Shown here: in pieces, positions 1 through 7,507 of the stretch | Numbering within the stretch: position 1 is the first letter of the stretch | Layout of the letters: every line of letters begins with the position of its first letter | Source of the DNA: Chitinophagaceae bacterium UBA3961 | GTDB lineage: Bacteria; Bacteroidota; Bacteroidia; Chitinophagales; Chitinophagaceae | Direction: 5' to 3' | Length of the DNA: 8,515 nucleotides | Assembly (NCBI GenBank): GCA_002385265.1 | Contig: DGDD01000079.1 | Coordinates: 1-8,515 of the forward strand | Position numbers and translations under genes: made by a program | Notes under the pieces: generated by a model | Told to the model about the DNA's origin: nothing | Database searches by the model: none | What the model saw: the letters and a program-made list of their open reading frames with translations, nothing else

Positions 1-23
1 GGTTTTCAGAATGGAAAAACAAT

Positions 24-48
24 TAATAATTAATAATGAAACACCCGG
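24..48 (+). repeat. AT-rich repeat module A, left copy
   Basis: This 25-base stretch matches the reverse complement of 7904-7928 at 24 of 25 positions by hand alignment. It ends in a short GC-rich part (ACACCCGG here, ACAGCCGG in the other copy). The AT-rich portion is low complexity, but the shared GAAACA-CCGG end makes chance similarity less likely. Confidence 0.65.
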
Positions 49-60
49 CGAGATCAAGAA

Positions 61-215
61 AGAACAGGAAGAAGAACAGGGGGAATACGGAAAGGAGGCT
101 GAAAATTGCGAAGCGAGGCAGTTGTGGGAAGGGGAGAAGGAAAATAGAGTAAATACAGAGAGACTGCCAGCGCTGCGTTTCCGCTGCGACCGCTGCGCCG
201 CTGCGGTAAAAAAAC
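61..215 (+). repeat. Purine-rich/CGCTGCG repeat modules B and C, left copy
   Basis: Three blocks match the reverse complement of the region between the two large T9SS-related genes. Positions 61-84 match 1634-1657 at 21 of 24. Positions 166-177 (GCCAGCGCTGCG) match 1571-1582 exactly. Positions 203-215 (GCGGTAAAAAAAC) match 1553-1565 exactly. The order is the same but the spacing differs; for example 25 bases separate the last two blocks here and only 5 in the other copy. This looks like two diverged copies of one dispersed intergenic element with internal insertions or deletions. Confidence 0.6.
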
Positions 216-233
216 TATGATTTAGGAGCAAAT

Positions 234-304
234 AGCCGGCGATCAGACTGATTGAATATCAGAGGCTAATCTGTGTCAATCTGTATAATTTGAGCTATCT
301 GTGG
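234..304 (+). repeat. 71-base dispersed repeat module D, left copy
   Basis: It aligns without gaps to the reverse complement of 7794-7864, with about 55 of 71 positions identical by hand count; most differences are transitions. The module includes the TAATCTGTGT and TATCTGTGG wording that is common in intergenic repeats of many bacterial genomes. It begins 30 bases after the preceding modules end in this copy. Confidence 0.7.
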
Positions 305-310
305 TCAAAA

Positions 311-341
311 AAAGCCTAACACCCAAAGCCTAAAGCCTAAC
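311..341 (-). repeat. AAAGCCT tandem microrepeat, module E
   Basis: Three copies of AAAGCCT, two extended to AAAGCCTAAC, sit four bases downstream of the porP stop codon. Read on the minus strand this is GTTAGGCTTT repeated; the same GTTAGGCTTTAG wording occurs on the plus strand at 7589-7600. No stem-loop is formed, so it is not a recognisable terminator. Confidence 0.55.
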
Positions 342-344
342 ATC

Positions 345-1415
345 TTATCTGAAACTCGGACACAAACTCTGCCTCTTATCCCCATTATACTCACTATAAA
401 ACCCTCTCTTCATCAACGCAAACTCCAACGCACCTCTCGTATTATTAAACTGACTCAAACTAGAAGTAGTAGCATCATACGTAAACGTCAACCGAACACC
501 CTTCCATTCCAAACCCACCAAAGGAATAAACGCATCACCCGGACGCATATAGATCCCCGCTAAAAACTGATTCTCTCCACTATTTCCCAAATCAAACTGC
601 GCAAAGCCCCCAATCACCATCTCACTCGCACCCGCTTGTCTACTATAATACCCCATCGGATTCACGATCACCGATTCACTCACTTTCACACTCGCATTCA
701 CAAACGCAGAATAACGCGGTTGCAATCTGCTATCAAAACCAACCGGATCAGTGGTGAAGAAACTTTCTCTGGGTCTGTTCAAATGCCACATCGAAACTCC
801 TCCGTTGATGTACAATTTATCGTTAGGGAAGAAAGCATAGTTCAATCCCGCCTGTACATCCAAGTAGTTATTATTCGGTGCATCAATCACTACACTTGTC
901 GGCAAGGTATTGTCGAAGAATTGACCATCAAATTGGTCAGGGAATTTCAATTCAGAAGTGTTGATGCGTTTGTTCGACCAGCCCATGTTCACACCAAAGC
1001 TCAACAAATGCGCTACGCCCAACATTTGGTGATAGGCTGTTGATAGATATACTTTGGTAGAACTCAAACTTCCGCTTCCGGCCACATCGCGCATGATCAC
1101 GCCACCAACACCCAACCATCCACTTTCAATGCGATCGCGGAACAATTGCGCATCACCCCAAATACTCATGGTTTTATAAGGAATGCTCATGATCGAGCTC
1201 CATTGATTGCGGTAATTGGCACCAATTCTATAGTCTGCATCGGGGATAAAACCGGTATTCGCCGGATTGGTCACCAGTGGAGTATTGTACCATTGTGAGA
1301 AATGTAGATCCTGCGCTGTAGCTGAAACCGAACACACCATTCCCAGCACCCACATCAATCCAATGCGGACACTCCAATTCTTGATCACACTCTTTATGTT
1401 CCGGTTATCGTTCAT
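345..1415 (-). CDS. PorP/SprF family type IX secretion system outer-membrane protein
   Basis: The 356-residue product has a basic N-terminus, a hydrophobic core at about residues 18-31 and a likely cleavage after SATA (residue 34) or Q35. The mature N-terminus (DLHFSQWYNTPLVTNPANTGF) is split by eye as the family signature HFSQ-Y--P---NPA, and the chain ends in CPSF, as many family members do. Alternating short beta strands fit an outer-membrane barrel. Members of this family act with individual T9SS substrates, the best known being SprF, which is needed for export of the adhesin SprB in Flavobacterium. The upstream neighbour on the same strand encodes a type B T9SS substrate, which fits. The start is ATG at 1415; no clear Shine-Dalgarno is seen, and a TATATTTA box at 1423-1430 is too close to the start to be trusted as a promoter. 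Codons 233-356 have a strikingly different third-base composition from the rest. Which substrate it serves is inference. Confidence 0.9.
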   Translation of the reverse strand: MNDNRNIKSVIKNWSVRIGLMWVLGMVCSVSATAQDLHFSQWYNTPLVTNPANTGFIPDADYRIGANYRNQWSSIMSIPYKTMSIWGDAQLFRDRIESGWLGVGGVIMRDVAGSGSLSSTKVYLSTAYHQMLGVAHLLSFGVNMGWSNKRINTSELKFPDQFDGQFFDNTLPTSVVIDAPNNNYLDVQAGLNYAFFPNDKLYINGGVSMWHLNRPRESFFTTDPVGFDSRLQPRYSAFVNASVKVSESVIVNPMGYYSRQAGASEMVIGGFAQFDLGNSGENQFLAGIYMRPGDAFIPLVGLEWKGVRLTFTYDATTSSLSQFNNTRGALEFALMKRGFYSEYNGDKRQSLCPSFR

Positions 1416-1504
1416 GCGCTTATAAATATACTGTTAAATGCACTGAAAGGTTTGCTACTGAAACCCTATTTAGCAATCATTAACTAAGTTTTAATGTGTT
1501 TTCA

Positions 1505-1541
1505 CCGCAGAGGCCGCAAAGCCCGCAGAGTATTCGCAAAG
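1505..1541 (+). repeat. CCGCAGAG/CCGCAAAG degenerate tandem repeat
   Basis: Four roughly 9-base units follow one another: CCGCAGAGG, CCGCAAAGC, CCGCAGAGTATT and CGCAAAG. On the minus strand they read as alternating CTTTGCG and CTCTGCGG. Such CTTTGCG/CTCTGCGG strings are widespread intergenic sequences in Bacteroidota and other phyla, with no known function that I can name. A lone CTTTGCG also occurs at 7673-7679. Confidence 0.6.
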
Positions 1542-1552
1542 TTCTTTTTCTT

Positions 1553-1686
1553 GTTTTTTTACCGCGGCGTCGCAGCGCTGGCAATCCCCCTGTATTTCCT
1601 CGTTCCTCGTCTCCTCATCTCCTCGTACCCGCATCCCCCTGTTCCTCCACCTGTTCTTTCTCCTCGTTCCTCGCCTCCTCGCTCCT
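1553..1686 (-). repeat. Repeat modules B and C, middle copy, with pyrimidine-rich repeats
   Basis: On the plus strand this is T7, then a GC-rich part, then a long pyrimidine-rich stretch. It carries reverse-complement matches to 61-215. It also has an internal direct repeat: TCCTCGTTCCTCGTCTCCTC at 1597-1616 recurs at 1661-1680 with one difference. The element begins at the base after the stop codon of the large upstream gene, so it forms that gene's 3' untranslated region. The whole non-coding interval (1416-1686) is 271 bases and must also contain the promoter of the PorP/SprF gene, if it has its own. Confidence 0.6.
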
Positions 1687-4600
1687 CTACCTTATCAATG
1701 TTATATCCCCCGTCTTCCTCGCCTTCGTTCCATCACTAAACTCCGCCTCCAACGTATACGCATACACGTCCATCGGTTGTGGCTTGCCGTTGAAGGTTCC
1801 GTCCCAACCAATCTTGCGATCGGTGGTGGAAAATACAACCTGACCCCAACGATTGTAAATCGTAAACTTCATCTTCACAATACCAAAACCACGAACACCA
1901 ATTACGGAGTTGTTTCCAAATCGATTCGGTGTAAAGGCATTCGGTACATCTAACAAGGGTTTTACCAAGGCTTGTATCGGCTGACAAATAGTATCGGTAC
2001 AACCAAATTGATTGTAAGCGATCAAACAAGCATTGTATGTTCCCGAAATATTGTATTGATGCAAGGTGGTATCTGCTGTATTTTTCAAGGTACTATCACC
2101 ATCACCAAACAACCATTTATAACGTACCGCATTCTGCGATAGATTAGTGAAAATAGTAGGCGTGTTCAACACCGGGGTTACCGGCGTATAACTGAAATTA
2201 GCCGTAGGTATGGGGTTCACCGTTAACGTCACAATCAAACTATCCACCTGGTTACAGGTATTAGGGTCAGTGGCATACATCTTAACGGTATAGGTGCCTA
2301 TATTGGCGTATAAGTGTGTTGGACTTATTTCGGTAGAAGTAGTGCCATCACCAAAATCCCAGAAGAAACTGGTTCCCGCCAAAGAGGTATTGTTGAATTG
2401 TGCATTGTAAGGCACACAACCATTCAAGTTGGTTTGGAACTGCGCATCCACATTGGAGGCAATACGCAAGTCAACACTCATTGAATCGGGTGCGTTACAA
2501 TAATTGGTATCGGTTAAAATCAATTTTACTTTATAAGTTCCGGCCGATGGGAACGCATGGGTTACAGAACCCGTTCCTGAACTAATGCGCGTGCCATCAC
2601 CAAAGTCCCAAACAAATCCTTGACCCGTAAATGGCTTGCCCGGAGGTGCGGTCGATAAATTATCAAAGCGATAGGTGATCGATTCGCAAGGAGGCAATTT
2701 GGTATTGGTGAAGTTCAAATTCGCCTTATCATCTCTTACGCGTACATGAATAAACGCGGTGTCTCGAATATTACAAGTATTCGAATCGACAGCAATCAAT
2801 CGAATGGTATAGGTTCCGGTTGCTGTGAAAGTATGCGAAATATCGGTATTGGTAGTTCGGATTGTACCACTACCATCACCAAAATCCCATTCATAGCTTT
2901 TAGCGTTCTTTACTGTATCTCTGAAATTGATGGTCAATGGTAAACAACCCACCGTATCTTGAACTCCATTGATAAAAGCTTTTGGTCCCGATGCCACACC
3001 GGCAAAATTGAAGGAGATCTTCACTGCTGCCAGGTTACATCCTCCCGAGGTATTCACGGGAGCAACTACACCGGGCGTTGTTGGAAAATTCACACCTCCA
3101 CCACAGTTGGCACATATCGCTTGGTAAATCACCCCTTGGGCATCAAAGCGACTGGTTCCGCCGTCCACATGTTCTCCTTCACCTCCATCCTGACCAAAGA
3201 AACTTCCATACAATAGGGCGGAAGCATTTTTCTGAATTACGATGAAGTAGAAATCTTTATTATCGGTTGTTTTTTTAATTGCATCGGTTGTGGTAGGCAT
3301 ACCTGCTACACCTGCCATATCATATGGATCGGGTCGATTGTCGATCCATCCACCCCAACCGGAGATGTACACGTTTTCACAACGGTCTACCAGAAATGCT
3401 ACGGGCGACATATTCGGCTTTGGCGCACCACTTCCAAACACCGTTGAATACACGAAAGCTGATAAATTCGGTTGAAGTTTGGCAACAAATTGCTTGCTAT
3501 TGGCATTGCTATAAGTGGCATTCACAACCGGCCAGGTGCCACGTGTAATTCCCATTACATAGGGGAATCCCAATCGATCGAACTTGATTCCATAAATAAT
3601 ATCGAGGGCCGTTGTTCCCAAATACGTAGAGCGAATGATAGCAGAACCATTGTTTGCAATTTCTGCTACATAACCATCACTCAACCCACCGTTGAACGTA
3701 CCTTGAAGTACGCCACCGGAAATGCCGGGAAAATTGCTACTAGCGGTTCCACCCGCAACAAAAATATTTTGTGTGGCCGGATTGATCTCCAGTACATAAG
3801 CACCATCATCACCTGTTCCTCCTAAATAACTACTCCAAATTACAGCATTACAATTGGGGTTAATTTTGAGTACAACACCATCTTGTAAACCACTTCTGGT
3901 TGTTTGAAAAGCACCGGCGGTTGTAGGGAAATTAGAAGAATTGGAATTGGCAGCCACATAAATATTGCCGCCGGCATCCAATACCACTTCGCTTCTACTT
4001 TCATCGCCATAGTTTTGACTTAAACTCTGTGGCACGTGATTCAGTGTAACGAAATTGTCGGAAATGTTTACTCCATCAGCACCGGAGCCACCAATTTTCA
4101 ACGAGCCAATTAGCGCCGATCCTGTAGCATTCAATTTCGTAACAACAATATCGGCTCCGCCTCCGGTACCAACCTGCGCTACTGTAGTTGGATAATCGGA
4201 AGAATAACTTCTACCCAACACCACCAAATTCCCTTGAGGGTCTGCAAACAAACTATGAGGAAAATCATTTCCATTTCCACCTAAATAGGTCGCATACATG
4301 CGAGCCGTACCGGTAGGGTTAAATTTCATGATACCAATATCGGTTGGTAGGTTACTTCCTGCATTGCCTCCGCCAAAATCTTTCTGAAAAGCCCCGGGCG
4401 TTACCGGAAATCCTGCCGCAAAAATGAGACAACCTGCAAACAGGCCACCATCCGGTCCCGGAGTGGCAGTAAAACCATAGTTATTAGAACCACCGGTAAA
4501 AGTGGAAAAGATCAGTGTAGGATCAATGATCAATGTTTGTGTGGCATCGTAGGGTTTTATTTTGAAGCGAACCACGCTGTCTTGCACAATCTCATAATCA

Positions 4601-5370
4601 CAGGTCACTTCTTTCTTGCCCACACCTGGAATAAACTGATAACTGTAGGGGTACAATTCTTTAATTTCTCCTACCGAAGTGCCAATGATCAATTCGCGCT
4701 TCTTAACACTCAATTTTGTAACACCCGCATATTCCATTTGAATGTCGGAAACCCTTCCTCCCGGATGTACAACAAAATCATATTTCAATCTACCGTTCTC
4801 TGCATAATAGCGAACGTCAATATTAGGATATACATTTGCGTAAGTAACAGCGCCAAATTGTGAAACATTACTGGCCCATTTCGAAGGGTCATTTCCCATG
4901 AAGTAGTTGCTGTATTCTTGCATCTTCTTTTCAGCACGCACAGGAATAGCTGCATTGGCTCCCAAAAAGCTTACTTTATAGGCATGAGAGTGAAGCGTGA
5001 TCACTTCATTGATCGATGATTTCGGAGGTTCAACCAATTGAATGGGTTTCAATGGATCTCGGCCCACACCATGTGCAGTTTCACCGGGCATGTGCATCCG
5101 CTCTTGCAAACGGGTTAAATCGTATACATTGTGTTGAAGTACGGTGAATCCGTTGTTGTGTAAGTAGAACGCTCCGGCCGGAACATCACTCTGATACAAG
5201 ATCTTTGAATCCCATTGACCTTTGTTCTCCACGAATTGAAAATTACCTGTTTGAGTCCAGGCAAACAGGGTAGGGAAGAGTAGCAAACCCAAAATCAGCA
5301 AATAGTTTTTCCAGCCCAAAGGATGTTTTTTACAAGTTAACGATAAAAGCACGGTTTTCCTATACGGCAC
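1687..5370 (-). CDS. Large secreted protein: propeller repeats, four PKD domains, T9SS type B sorting domain
   Basis: The product has 1227 residues if the GTG at 5370 is used. A GTG at 5352 (codon 7) or TTG at codon 18 would shorten an unusually long region before the signal-peptide core (about 23-37). Residues 45-285 resemble the ENKGQW-type domain (DUF7948). Seven SBBP-like units start near residues 288, 359, 421, 512, 581, 641 and 721, each with a YSTYLGG-like strand and an FPTT-like turn. Four PKD domains follow at about 795-1136, with WDFGDG motifs at 828, 921 and 1004 and WLFGDG at 1086. Residues 1138-1227 (NAFTPN, YNRWGQVVF, WDGTFNG, Y-Y--E---DG) are a gliding-motility-associated C-terminal domain, the type B T9SS export signal. 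It should therefore be exported and held at or released from the cell surface. Ligand and role are unknown; adhesion is only a guess. The start lies 12 bases after recG, suggesting a shared transcript. The final 26 codons have no C in third position. Confidence 0.9.
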   Translation of the reverse strand: MPYRKTVLLSLTCKKHPLGWKNYLLILGLLLFPTLFAWTQTGNFQFVENKGQWDSKILYQSDVPAGAFYLHNNGFTVLQHNVYDLTRLQERMHMPGETAHGVGRDPLKPIQLVEPPKSSINEVITLHSHAYKVSFLGANAAIPVRAEKKMQEYSNYFMGNDPSKWASNVSQFGAVTYANVYPNIDVRYYAENGRLKYDFVVHPGGRVSDIQMEYAGVTKLSVKKRELIIGTSVGEIKELYPYSYQFIPGVGKKEVTCDYEIVQDSVVRFKIKPYDATQTLIIDPTLIFSTFTGGSNNYGFTATPGPDGGLFAGCLIFAAGFPVTPGAFQKDFGGGNAGSNLPTDIGIMKFNPTGTARMYATYLGGNGNDFPHSLFADPQGNLVVLGRSYSSDYPTTVAQVGTGGGADIVVTKLNATGSALIGSLKIGGSGADGVNISDNFVTLNHVPQSLSQNYGDESRSEVVLDAGGNIYVAANSNSSNFPTTAGAFQTTRSGLQDGVVLKINPNCNAVIWSSYLGGTGDDGAYVLEINPATQNIFVAGGTASSNFPGISGGVLQGTFNGGLSDGYVAEIANNGSAIIRSTYLGTTALDIIYGIKFDRLGFPYVMGITRGTWPVVNATYSNANSKQFVAKLQPNLSAFVYSTVFGSGAPKPNMSPVAFLVDRCENVYISGWGGWIDNRPDPYDMAGVAGMPTTTDAIKKTTDNKDFYFIVIQKNASALLYGSFFGQDGGEGEHVDGGTSRFDAQGVIYQAICANCGGGVNFPTTPGVVAPVNTSGGCNLAAVKISFNFAGVASGPKAFINGVQDTVGCLPLTINFRDTVKNAKSYEWDFGDGSGTIRTTNTDISHTFTATGTYTIRLIAVDSNTCNIRDTAFIHVRVRDDKANLNFTNTKLPPCESITYRFDNLSTAPPGKPFTGQGFVWDFGDGTRISSGTGSVTHAFPSAGTYKVKLILTDTNYCNAPDSMSVDLRIASNVDAQFQTNLNGCVPYNAQFNNTSLAGTSFFWDFGDGTTSTEISPTHLYANIGTYTVKMYATDPNTCNQVDSLIVTLTVNPIPTANFSYTPVTPVLNTPTIFTNLSQNAVRYKWLFGDGDSTLKNTADTTLHQYNISGTYNACLIAYNQFGCTDTICQPIQALVKPLLDVPNAFTPNRFGNNSVIGVRGFGIVKMKFTIYNRWGQVVFSTTDRKIGWDGTFNGKPQPMDVYAYTLEAEFSDGTKARKTGDITLIR

Positions 5371-5382
5371 CGGCTAGCGGCT

Positions 5383-7473
5383 TTACGATATTTTGCTCCA
5401 GGGAGTCTTTCCCTTTTGCTCCATCAGGTAGTTTTTTAACGGCAAATTTTCTGCCGAATCCAAAGAAGGATCGTTTTCAGCTACCTGTTCAGCCCATTTT
5501 TTTGCGAGGTCCAGCAGGGGCTTGTCATTGAGGATATTGGCTAATTTGTATTGATATTCGCCGCTTTGGCGTGTTCCTTCAATTTCACCGGGCCCTCTCA
5601 GCTCCATATCCTTCTCCGCAATCTTAAAGCCATCGCTGGTGGCGCACATGGTCTTTAACCGTTCTTTGGCATCATTGTTTAGTTTGGTGCCCGTTAATAA
5701 AATGCAAAAACTTTTCTCACTGCCTCTTCCTACCCGTCCACGCAGCTGATGCAACTGGCTCAACCCAAACTTTTCAGCACTTTCAATGATCATAACGCTG
5801 GCATTCGGCACATCTACTCCCACTTCAATTACGGTAGTGGCTACCATTATTTGCGTTTCTCCGTCTTTGAACCGTTTCATATTGGTTTCTCGCACGTCCA
5901 ATGGCTGACGCCCATGTACCATGCTGATCCAATACTTCGGCTCCGGAAACCAAGCCTGCACATTCTCGTAGCCTCGCATCAAATTTTCATAATCCAATTT
6001 TTCCGATTCTTCGATCAATGGGAAGATGATGTACACTTGCCTTCCTTTCTCAATTTCCTCCTTCATAAATCCCATCACCTGATGCCTCGCGCTCTCATAA
6101 CGATGTACGGTTAAAATTGGTTTACGGTTGGGAGGCAATTCATCGATCACGCTATAATCCAAATCACCGTAAGCTGTCATCGCCAATGTTCTTGGAATGG
6201 GCGTTGCGGTCATCACCAATACATGCGGAGGTATAGATGCTTTTCCCCACAATTTTGCACGCTGGGCTACACCAAATCGGTGTTGTTCATCAATAATGGC
6301 TATTCCGAGGTTCTTAAATTGAACAGGATCTTCCAATACCGCGTGGGTTCCAATGATCAGTTTCAATTTTCCTTCCGCTAAATCCTGCAATATTTTTTTG
6401 CGAGCAGTCCCTTTTACCGATCCGGTGAGCAATGCCACTTCAATGTCCATTTCTTTCAAAAGCCTGCTGATGTTCTGATAATGTTGTTGCGCGAGAATTT
6501 CAGTAGGCGCCATCAAACAGGCTTGGAATCCATTGTCAACGGCAATCAACATCACCAACAAGGCCACAATGGTTTTACCACTGCCCACATCTCCTTGTAA
6601 CAATCGATTCATCTGTTTTCCCGTTCCGCAATCTTGCCGAATTTCTTTGATCACTCGTTTCTGCGCACCGGTTAGGGGGAAGGGCAGGTATTGATTGTAG
6701 AACGTATTAAAACAATCGCCTACTTTTTCAAACACCACTCCTTTGCTGTAGCGATGGCGTTGTGCCTTCATCAATCCCATTCTCAATTGCGCAATGAACA
6801 ATTCGTCGAACTTGATTCGATTGAGGGCCGATTCAAAACTTTCCTGATTGGCAGGAAAATGAACCGCATTAATGGAGGCATATCTTGAGGGAAGATTCAA
6901 TTCTTTTACGATGGACTCAGGCATGAACTCAGGTAGATCGCGTTCGCGCAATTGCATTAATAAGGCGTGTACCAATTTGGAGAAATTCTTGCCGCCTAGT
7001 CCGCGCGCTTTTAATTTTTCGGTAGAAGGGTAAACAGGTTCTAAGTAGGCCTTACCCTGACTGTTTTCGGCAACATAAGTTTCAATTTCAGGATGGGTGA
7101 TTTGTGCTTGCCCCTGAAAGAATCCCACTTTACCGTAAATAAGATAGGTATTTCCAATCCCTAAAATTTTCTGGACATAATTGATTCCTTGAAACCAGGT
7201 TAGTTCCAAAGTTCCGGTGCCATCAGTAACTACGGCCACCAGTCGTTTTGCGCGATTGGTACCCACTACTTCATGGCTCACCAGTTTTCCCACCACTTGA
7301 ATGTATTCGGTAGTGAGATGTATATCACAAATGCGATTGATGCGGGTTTTGTCGACATGTCGGTAAGGATAACATTCCAACAGGTCTTTAAATGTGAAGA
7401 TAGAAAGCTCTTTTTTGAGCAAATCGGCCCTTTGGGGTCCCACCCCTTTTAAATATTCAATAGGCGTACTCAA
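5383..7473 (-). CDS. recG: ATP-dependent DNA helicase RecG
   Basis: RecG is a superfamily 2 helicase that reverses stalled replication forks and migrates branched DNA. The 696-residue chain is close to the usual length (E. coli RecG has 693). The N-terminal part (PIEYLKGVGPQRADLLKK, then an OB-like region at about 55-145) is the wedge domain. Helicase motifs follow in order: Walker A GDVGSGKT at 294-301, APTEILAQQH at 322-331, DEQH at 395-398, TATPIPRT at 423-430, ATTVIEVGVDVPNA at 545-558 and QLRGRVGRG at 576-584. The RecG-specific region with DMELRGPGEIEGTRQSG is near 622-638. All key residues are present. The only standard start in frame after the upstream TAA at 7512-7514 is the TTG at 7473; family members begin with a similar STPIEYLKGVGP, so little if anything is missing. 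A promoter box lies 35 bases upstream. The downstream gene starts 12 bases after the stop. Confidence 0.96.
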   Translation of the reverse strand: MSTPIEYLKGVGPQRADLLKKELSIFTFKDLLECYPYRHVDKTRINRICDIHLTTEYIQVVGKLVSHEVVGTNRAKRLVAVVTDGTGTLELTWFQGINYVQKILGIGNTYLIYGKVGFFQGQAQITHPEIETYVAENSQGKAYLEPVYPSTEKLKARGLGGKNFSKLVHALLMQLRERDLPEFMPESIVKELNLPSRYASINAVHFPANQESFESALNRIKFDELFIAQLRMGLMKAQRHRYSKGVVFEKVGDCFNTFYNQYLPFPLTGAQKRVIKEIRQDCGTGKQMNRLLQGDVGSGKTIVALLVMLIAVDNGFQACLMAPTEILAQQHYQNISRLLKEMDIEVALLTGSVKGTARKKILQDLAEGKLKLIIGTHAVLEDPVQFKNLGIAIIDEQHRFGVAQRAKLWGKASIPPHVLVMTATPIPRTLAMTAYGDLDYSVIDELPPNRKPILTVHRYESARHQVMGFMKEEIEKGRQVYIIFPLIEESEKLDYENLMRGYENVQAWFPEPKYWISMVHGRQPLDVRETNMKRFKDGETQIMVATTVIEVGVDVPNASVMIIESAEKFGLSQLHQLRGRVGRGSEKSFCILLTGTKLNNDAKERLKTMCATSDGFKIAEKDMELRGPGEIEGTRQSGEYQYKLANILNDKPLLDLAKKWAEQVAENDPSLDSAENLPLKNYLMEQKGKTPWSKIS

Positions 7474-7507
7474 TATGTGCGATCCGGGAACGATGGTAAT
7501 TTTTTGG

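Larger units (their letters stand above)
1..344. other. Gene-free repeat-rich intergenic region downstream of porP/sprF
   Basis: I find no convincing gene here. The stretch is a chain of short modules: an AT-rich TAATAATTAATAATG-like stretch (24-48), a purine-rich stretch (50-160), a GC-rich CGCTGCG stretch (166-215), a 71-base module (234-304), and three copies of an AAAGCCT unit (311-341). Each has a diverged relative elsewhere in the window, in inverted orientation. An open frame at 11-220 on the plus strand runs entirely through these modules and is not believed to be a gene. The minus-strand T7 tract at 307-313, downstream of porP, lacks a preceding stem, so I do not call a terminator. 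Confidence 0.75.

Noticed and set aside
11..220. Plus-strand open frame of 69 codons with an acidic Glu-rich N-terminus
   Set aside because: It is made entirely of purine-rich and CGCTGCG repeat modules that recur, inverted and with length-changing differences, at 1553-1657. Composition explains the Glu-rich product.
1505..1541. Regularly spaced short repeats as a CRISPR array
   Set aside because: Units are about 9 bases, degenerate and contiguous with no spacers, and no cas gene is nearby.
1494..1843. Two overlapping plus-strand open frames rich in Ser and Pro
   Set aside because: They arise from the pyrimidine-rich repeat and run antisense into the conserved sorting domain of the large minus-strand gene; neither resembles a protein family.
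4537..4863. Plus-strand open frame of 108 codons starting MCGIVGFYFEANH, reminiscent of an asparagine synthase or amidotransferase N-terminus
   Set aside because: The MCGIVGF resemblance is only seven residues long and the rest does not follow that family. The frame lies antisense inside the clearly coding N-terminal domain of the large secreted protein.
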